DNA from: Fimbriimonadaceae bacterium
Lineage (GTDB): Bacteria; Armatimonadota; Fimbriimonadia; Fimbriimonadales; Fimbriimonadaceae
DNA length: 9,608 nt
Assembly (NCBI GenBank): GCA_019694835.1
Contig: JAIBBE010000101.1
Location: 1-9,608 of the forward strand
Direction of reading: 5' to 3'
Positions 5,876-9,608 of this stretch are shown piece by piece. Made by a program: the position numbers and the translations under genes. The first letter of the stretch is position 1; every line of letters begins with the position of its first letter. The notes below the pieces were generated by a model that made no database searches, had not been told where the DNA came from, and saw only the letters and a program-made list of their open reading frames with translations.

Positions 5876-7603
5876 ATGTTGAAGACACAGCCTTGCTCAA
5901 CAGTTGGTTGCGTGAACGTTGCGGCCTACACAACGCGGAGCAAGCCGGCTAGGTGCATTGACTGCATCAGCCGAATACTTGGGCAAGGGGGGTTCGAACC
6001 GGCCGAACCGTTCCCCGGCAGGCCCGATAAGTGGTGGCTAGTCACTTGTGTGAATTGTGGTGTGGAAGCGCATTACCGCCTCGATCATGTTGAACACAAG
6101 AACGAGCTGGAAGAGAGTGCGTGCAATGCCTGCGAGGGCAAACCTTTCCCGCCCTCTTTGAGTCGCTGGGGACGGACGTCACGCGAGGAAATGATTAGAG
6201 TCGCGGAGGAGAACAACTTCGACTTCCTTCGCGAGGTTGCTGAAACAAGTAGCTCGTTTGTCGTCCGGTGCCGGAACTGCCAGCGCGTAAGCGCAACCCG
6301 GGCTGGTCCGTTAGCTAAATGGGGATGTACCTGCTCGCGAAATCTGAAGTCGGCAAGCTACGGTGGGCGCGCTTCTAAGCAGCCTCTGCTAAGGGAATCG
6401 CCCGAATCTCGGCCCTTCAAATGGTGGGATCACGAGCGAAACAAGCAGTCGGATTTCGACACCGTCTCACTTAACGGAACTCGCGTATGTAACTGGATCT
6501 GCGGCGAGTGTGGGTATCGCTTCAAAGAAAAGGTGTCTGAGGTGCACAGGTACGGCATGTGTCCCCAGTGCAGGGCGCGTCGACATGAAGAGTTCGAGAA
6601 GGAATACGAACGGTGGAAGAACACCGCCGTCTCCGATGTCCCGGAACTGGCAGCGGCTTGGGCCGATGATGAAGAGGATCCCCGACTGGTAATGGTTGCC
6701 GGGTCTGGCCACTACCGTTTCCGTTGCGCCAATGGCCACTATCCGCGAATCAATCCGTACACCTTTCTTGAGTCTGGGTGCCCCAGTTGCAGAGGCCTTG
6801 AAACGAAGAGTAACCCTCTCCACCTTGCTGATTTGGATGCCGAAGTTGCTTCGCAGTGGCATCCGAAACTTAACGGGAAACGCACACCCCAGAACGTGGT
6901 TTACAACTCCAAAGTGAACGCGTGGTGGCGTTCCGACTGCTGCGGCTATGAGTGGCAAGAGCCGGTCCGAGACAGGAATAAATATCAGAGATGGCGGTGT
7001 CCACAGTGCAGAACAATTCTCGACTCCCTCGCATGGCATGACCCCGGCCTGGCAGCGGAATGGAGTCCGAAGAACCCACTCAGTGCTTGGAAGGTAAGGC
7101 CCTCTGGCTCAACCGCGTTCATTCCAGAGTGGATCTGCTCGATTAATCCCGCCCACGTTTGGGAAGCTCCGCTCGCAAGCAGGAGTTCCGGGGCGGAATG
7201 CCCCGAATGTCGGGAGACGGGTAAGTCGCGCATTGAGCTTGACCATCACGCGGCCGCAATTGCAGTCTTCGGTGAGGCCCGTTCAGGTGTGGTGCTCAGG
7301 GACGAAGCATTCACGTGGCGCGCACAATGGTCAGTTGATATCTCAGTCGAGGTCAAGGGTCGCATGGTGGTCATCGAGTACGACGGGGCCTACTGGCATT
7401 CGCCGGAGGCCAAGCGGCTCATCGACGAACGCAAGACACGCGACTTGCTGGCTGCTGGGTATGTCGTTGTGCGTCTGCGTGAAGATGGGCTAGCCCCGTT
7501 GGAAATTGAGGATAGTCATTATCGGGAGGTGCGGGTGTACTCCTCGATTCCGCAACCGGTGCCCGTGATGAGGGAAGTTCTGGATTGGGTTGGTGATCTG
7601 TGA
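5876..7603 (+). CDS. Multi-zinc-ribbon (DUF4379/treble-clef type) protein with C-terminal Vsr/DUF559-like nuclease domain
   Basis: This 575-residue, probably cytoplasmic protein has no signal or membrane segment. It carries a chain of putative zinc sites: C7/C12/C27/C30, C58/C61/C83/C86, C132/C135/C151/C153, C209/C212/C229/C232, C284/H288/C302/C305, C355-C356/C375/C378 and C421/H427/C442/C445. The last four sit in units of about 50-60 residues with a D-x-x-(L/V)-A-x-x-W-like lead and a closing C-P-x-C, the pattern of the probable zinc-ribbon family DUF4379. Residues about 480-555 look like a PD-(D/E)XK domain of the Vsr/DUF559 group: D488, VVIEYDGAYWH (E501, D503, H508), RKTRDLLAAGY and VVVRLRED. 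The fold suggests DNA or RNA binding by the ribbons and cleavage by the C-terminus; the true substrate is unknown. Start ATG 5876 has AGAGAG nine bases upstream and keeps the first zinc site intact. Base composition is lower in GC than its neighbours (line 6181-6240 is 32/60), a sign of transfer. Confidence 0.88.
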   Translation: MLKTQPCSTVGCVNVAAYTTRSKPARCIDCISRILGQGGFEPAEPFPGRPDKWWLVTCVNCGVEAHYRLDHVEHKNELEESACNACEGKPFPPSLSRWGRTSREEMIRVAEENNFDFLREVAETSSSFVVRCRNCQRVSATRAGPLAKWGCTCSRNLKSASYGGRASKQPLLRESPESRPFKWWDHERNKQSDFDTVSLNGTRVCNWICGECGYRFKEKVSEVHRYGMCPQCRARRHEEFEKEYERWKNTAVSDVPELAAAWADDEEDPRLVMVAGSGHYRFRCANGHYPRINPYTFLESGCPSCRGLETKSNPLHLADLDAEVASQWHPKLNGKRTPQNVVYNSKVNAWWRSDCCGYEWQEPVRDRNKYQRWRCPQCRTILDSLAWHDPGLAAEWSPKNPLSAWKVRPSGSTAFIPEWICSINPAHVWEAPLASRSSGAECPECRETGKSRIELDHHAAAIAVFGEARSGVVLRDEAFTWRAQWSVDISVEVKGRMVVIEYDGAYWHSPEAKRLIDERKTRDLLAAGYVVVRLREDGLAPLEIEDSHYREVRVYSSIPQPVPVMREVLDWVGDL

Positions 7604-7933
7604 CCAGTTGGACGAGCTCGAAAAACACTCGCTTTTCCAGTCAGCAGCCATGAATTTTTGGCGTCGATCCGGGTCCAAGCCTGCGATTTCAGCGAGCCGG
7701 CCCGACTCGATCACCCAAGCGCAGCCTGAGTTGTTGTTCTCCATCCGATCCATCGTGGAAGCGTGTCGAATGCTCAGGCGCTTGGCCAGACAAGCGAAAA
7801 ATAGCTGCTCTAGGTGGGCCTGAACCCGCCGTTCAAGGGGGATCTTCGGTGCTGAGGTGCGCATCAAGGCATTCGCGTCGGAGCGGTTAAGTATCGTCTG
7901 CAAGAGCTTTGTCCCCGGGGAGGATGGGTCATT
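7604..7933. other. 330-base gap between the zinc-ribbon nuclease and the kinase gene
   Basis: No convincing gene is present. A plus-strand frame (TTG 7590 to 7823, 77 residues) and a minus-strand frame (ATG 7864 to 7490, 124 residues) are both open here, but neither has a recognised motif or a ribosome site. Each also overlaps the nuclease gene. A small imperfect dyad at 7819-7838 (CCTGAAC ... GTTCAAGG) has no T-run and is not called a terminator. The gap is long enough to hold a separate promoter for the kinase gene. Confidence 0.55.
7917..7924 (+). promoter_or_regulatory. Strong ribosome binding site that favours the TTG 7934 start of the kinase gene
   Basis: GGGGAGGA ends nine bases before TTG 7934, good spacing for initiation. 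The in-frame ATG at 7943 lies 18 bases beyond it, too far for efficient use. The ATG at 7924 that overlaps the site is in another frame. The choice changes the protein by only three residues. Confidence 0.55.
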
Positions 7934-9608
7934 TTGGGTCGCATGATTGCCAGCCGGTACGCGGAGATCGCCAATACTCGTCGCGTCGGAGGCCAATCCG
8001 AAGTCTTTCAAGCAGCCGATCTCGATCAGGGAGGCCGCACAGTCGCGGTCAAAGTGATTCCCGCAACCTCCGACGACATCAACCGCATCTATTTCGAGCG
8101 CGAGACCACGGCGCTGAGGAGGCTTAGCCATCCCAATATCGCGTCACTTCTAGACAGCGGCATCGATGCGGAATCAGGTCTGTATTACGTGGTTCTTGAC
8201 TGGGTCGGTCAGACCATCAAGAACTGGCTCGCGGCGTTCCCGGATCCCCCTGGTTGGGACGACATCGCCGAGGTCATCGCCCTGCCCTTGGCTTCGGCGT
8301 TAGCGCACTCGCATTCGATGTCGGTTCTGCACAGAGACATAAAGCCAGCCAACGTCTTGTGGAACGGGGCGTCTCCACTGCTGGCCGACTTCGCGCTCAG
8401 CAAGATCAAGGACCAAGTGGCCGCTGCGAGCGATGCCACCGTCGCGGGGATGACCTCCTCGCCGCCTTGGGCGCCTCCGGACAAGGCATCCCGCGGGTCA
8501 GCCCGGTTCGACGTGTACGGACTGGCGGCGACCCTGTTGCAGTGCATCGCGCCCTTCGAGCTGCGTGACTATCCGGATCTTTCGCGCGCCCTGGAGGATT
8601 CAGACCTGCCGCCTGAGGTGCTTCAGTTGCTCCGCGATGCGTTGAACGGAGACCCGTACCAACGCCCCGCCGACGGGCAGGTGTTCTATCACGCGCTGCG
8701 GGCGATCCAAGACAAGCGAAGCGCCAAGTGGCACAAACAAAAAGAGATCGCGTTCGAATTGACGAACACAGCCCGTCGTTCTCTCGAAACCAGCTGCGGC
8801 GGCCGGAGTGCCGAGGCGGTGATCGCTGCCCGCCTCGGCACGGCGACTTACGCGGTGCCTCGACTAAAGAACACCGATGCCGGCGGTGCTGCTCTCACCG
8901 CCGACGAATTCCGTCTCATCGGGGACCAGATCGAATGCACTCTGGCATTTGGCGACTCCGAAAAGCTGTTCTGCACCTGGGCGGAGCTCAAAGAATTCGA
9001 GGACCTCGAGTCGTGGCGTCGCCATGAGACCGCAGTGACGCTGGATGGGCGAGATTTCGCCTGGACAGCCTCGCGACCCGCCAACCCACGCCAGTCCGCG
9101 TTGGCCGCCCACGAACTCCACGCGATGCTGGCCAAGGCGGTGCAAGACGCCGGTGATCAGGTCAGTGACCGCTTCAAACGGATGCGGCTCGATAACTGGT
9201 CGTCGTTGATCGACGCGAAGGAACAGCTCGAAAAGCGTCTCGAAGAACCGATCGACTACCGGTTAGTGGGACGCTCAGGCGCCGAATACGAAGTGGAAGC
9301 GTCCACGCCCCAAACCGGGGCGATTTTGGACCAGGAACGCATCGCGCGCTCTACCGCAGAAGCTGCGAGCCGCGGCGAACGAACAACGATCATCGACGTC
9401 GACGGACAAAGTCTGACATTGCGCGCTCTACGTCCCGGGGCCGACGTACCAGCGACTGGGATTCTGGTGCGGGACCGTACTCCCTCGCATGCGGCTATCC
9501 GCCGGCAGAAGGGCGCGCTGTCTGCACTGCGCGAAGGAAGCGCGGCCATGCCGCACTTGCGGGAGCTGGTGTTGGACCCAACCCTAGCTGCCCATCCCGA
9601 GCCAGTTC
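7934..9608 (+). CDS. Ser/Thr protein kinase-domain protein with long C-terminal extension (possible kinase-helicase fusion), 3' end outside the window
   Basis: The frame is open for 558 codons with no stop. From TTG 7934, residues about 8-258 form a eukaryote-like protein kinase: glycine-rich loop GGQSEVF (19-25), VAVK lysine K40, helix-C glutamate probably E57, catalytic loop HRDIKPAN (D135, K137, N140), then DFA (152-154) in place of DFG, a PPWAPPD segment where APE is expected (177-183), and DVYG (193-196). The metal-binding Asp is kept, so activity is still possible. No transmembrane segment follows, unlike sensor kinases of the PknB type. Residues about 259-450 are of unknown fold. Residues about 450-558 (RRQKGALSALREG, then MPHLRELVLDP) resemble the linker seen before superfamily-1 Upf1-like helicase cores. 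That part is inference, because no Walker motif is inside the window. The gene follows the zinc-ribbon nuclease on the same strand after a 330-base gap. The ATG at 7943 is the alternative start. Confidence 0.85.
   Translation, partial: MGRMIASRYAEIANTRRVGGQSEVFQAADLDQGGRTVAVKVIPATSDDINRIYFERETTALRRLSHPNIASLLDSGIDAESGLYYVVLDWVGQTIKNWLAAFPDPPGWDDIAEVIALPLASALAHSHSMSVLHRDIKPANVLWNGASPLLADFALSKIKDQVAAASDATVAGMTSSPPWAPPDKASRGSARFDVYGLAATLLQCIAPFELRDYPDLSRALEDSDLPPEVLQLLRDALNGDPYQRPADGQVFYHALRAIQDKRSAKWHKQKEIAFELTNTARRSLETSCGGRSAEAVIAARLGTATYAVPRLKNTDAGGAALTADEFRLIGDQIECTLAFGDSEKLFCTWAELKEFEDLESWRRHETAVTLDGRDFAWTASRPANPRQSALAAHELHAMLAKAVQDAGDQVSDRFKRMRLDNWSSLIDAKEQLEKRLEEPIDYRLVGRSGAEYEVEASTPQTGAILDQERIARSTAEAASRGERTTIIDVDGQSLTLRALRPGADVPATGILVRDRTPSHAAIRRQKGALSALREGSAAMPHLRELVLDPTLAAHPEPV

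Noticed and set aside
7490..8131. 213-codon minus-strand frame across nuclease end, gap and kinase start
   Set aside because: Both ends are antisense to well-supported genes. Only the middle part is ambiguous, and it is listed as a low-interest finding.

Overview
The window is high-GC bacterial DNA with GTG/TTG starts and Shine-Dalgarno sites, most consistent with an actinobacterium. The IS1549/IS1634-type transposase, a kind known from Mycobacterium smegmatis, makes a mycobacterium-like host plausible, but no species marker is present. Gene content reads as a genomic defence (restriction) island with a mobile element in it.

Left part, minus strand: bases 1-156 hold the first 52 codons of a very-short-patch-repair (Vsr) endonuclease that runs off the left edge. 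Just upstream of it sits a complete IS1634-family insertion sequence (208-1847) with 14-bp perfect terminal inverted repeats and an unusually long, perfect 36-bp target-site duplication (172-207 and 1848-1883). Beyond the IS, also on the minus strand, lie a McrC-type PD-(D/E)XK nuclease subunit (mcrC-like) and a McrB-type AAA+ motor with an EVE-like (PUA-fold) modified-base reader domain. Their stop and start codons overlap, so they form an operon. Before the IS inserted, vsr would have started about 140 bp downstream of mcrC, so mcrB-mcrC-vsr probably was one co-directional unit.

Middle: about 0.5 kb between the divergent mcrB and the plus-strand gene at 5876 probably carries both promoters. 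A TATAAA box and an AGGAG site suggest that the mcrB start is an internal GTG at 5381 rather than the ATG at 5552.

Right part, plus strand: a 575-residue protein (5876-7603) has about seven Cys/His zinc-binding modules in tandem, four of them of the treble-clef/probable zinc-ribbon (DUF4379) type. It ends in a Vsr/DUF559-like PD-(D/E)XK nuclease domain. After a 330-base gap comes the start of a large protein (7934 to the right edge, no stop in the window). It has an N-terminal Ser/Thr protein kinase domain (HRDIKPAN loop, but DFA in place of DFG) followed by at least 300 further residues. These resemble the lead-in to superfamily-1 (Upf1-like) helicase domains, but the decisive ATPase motifs lie outside the window.

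Working together (inference): McrBC with EVE would restrict DNA carrying modified bases. Vsr genes usually accompany a cytosine-5 methyltransferase, so one is predicted just beyond the left edge. The zinc-ribbon nuclease and the kinase fusion are candidate extra effector and sensor genes of the same island. They are the least characterised part of the window.
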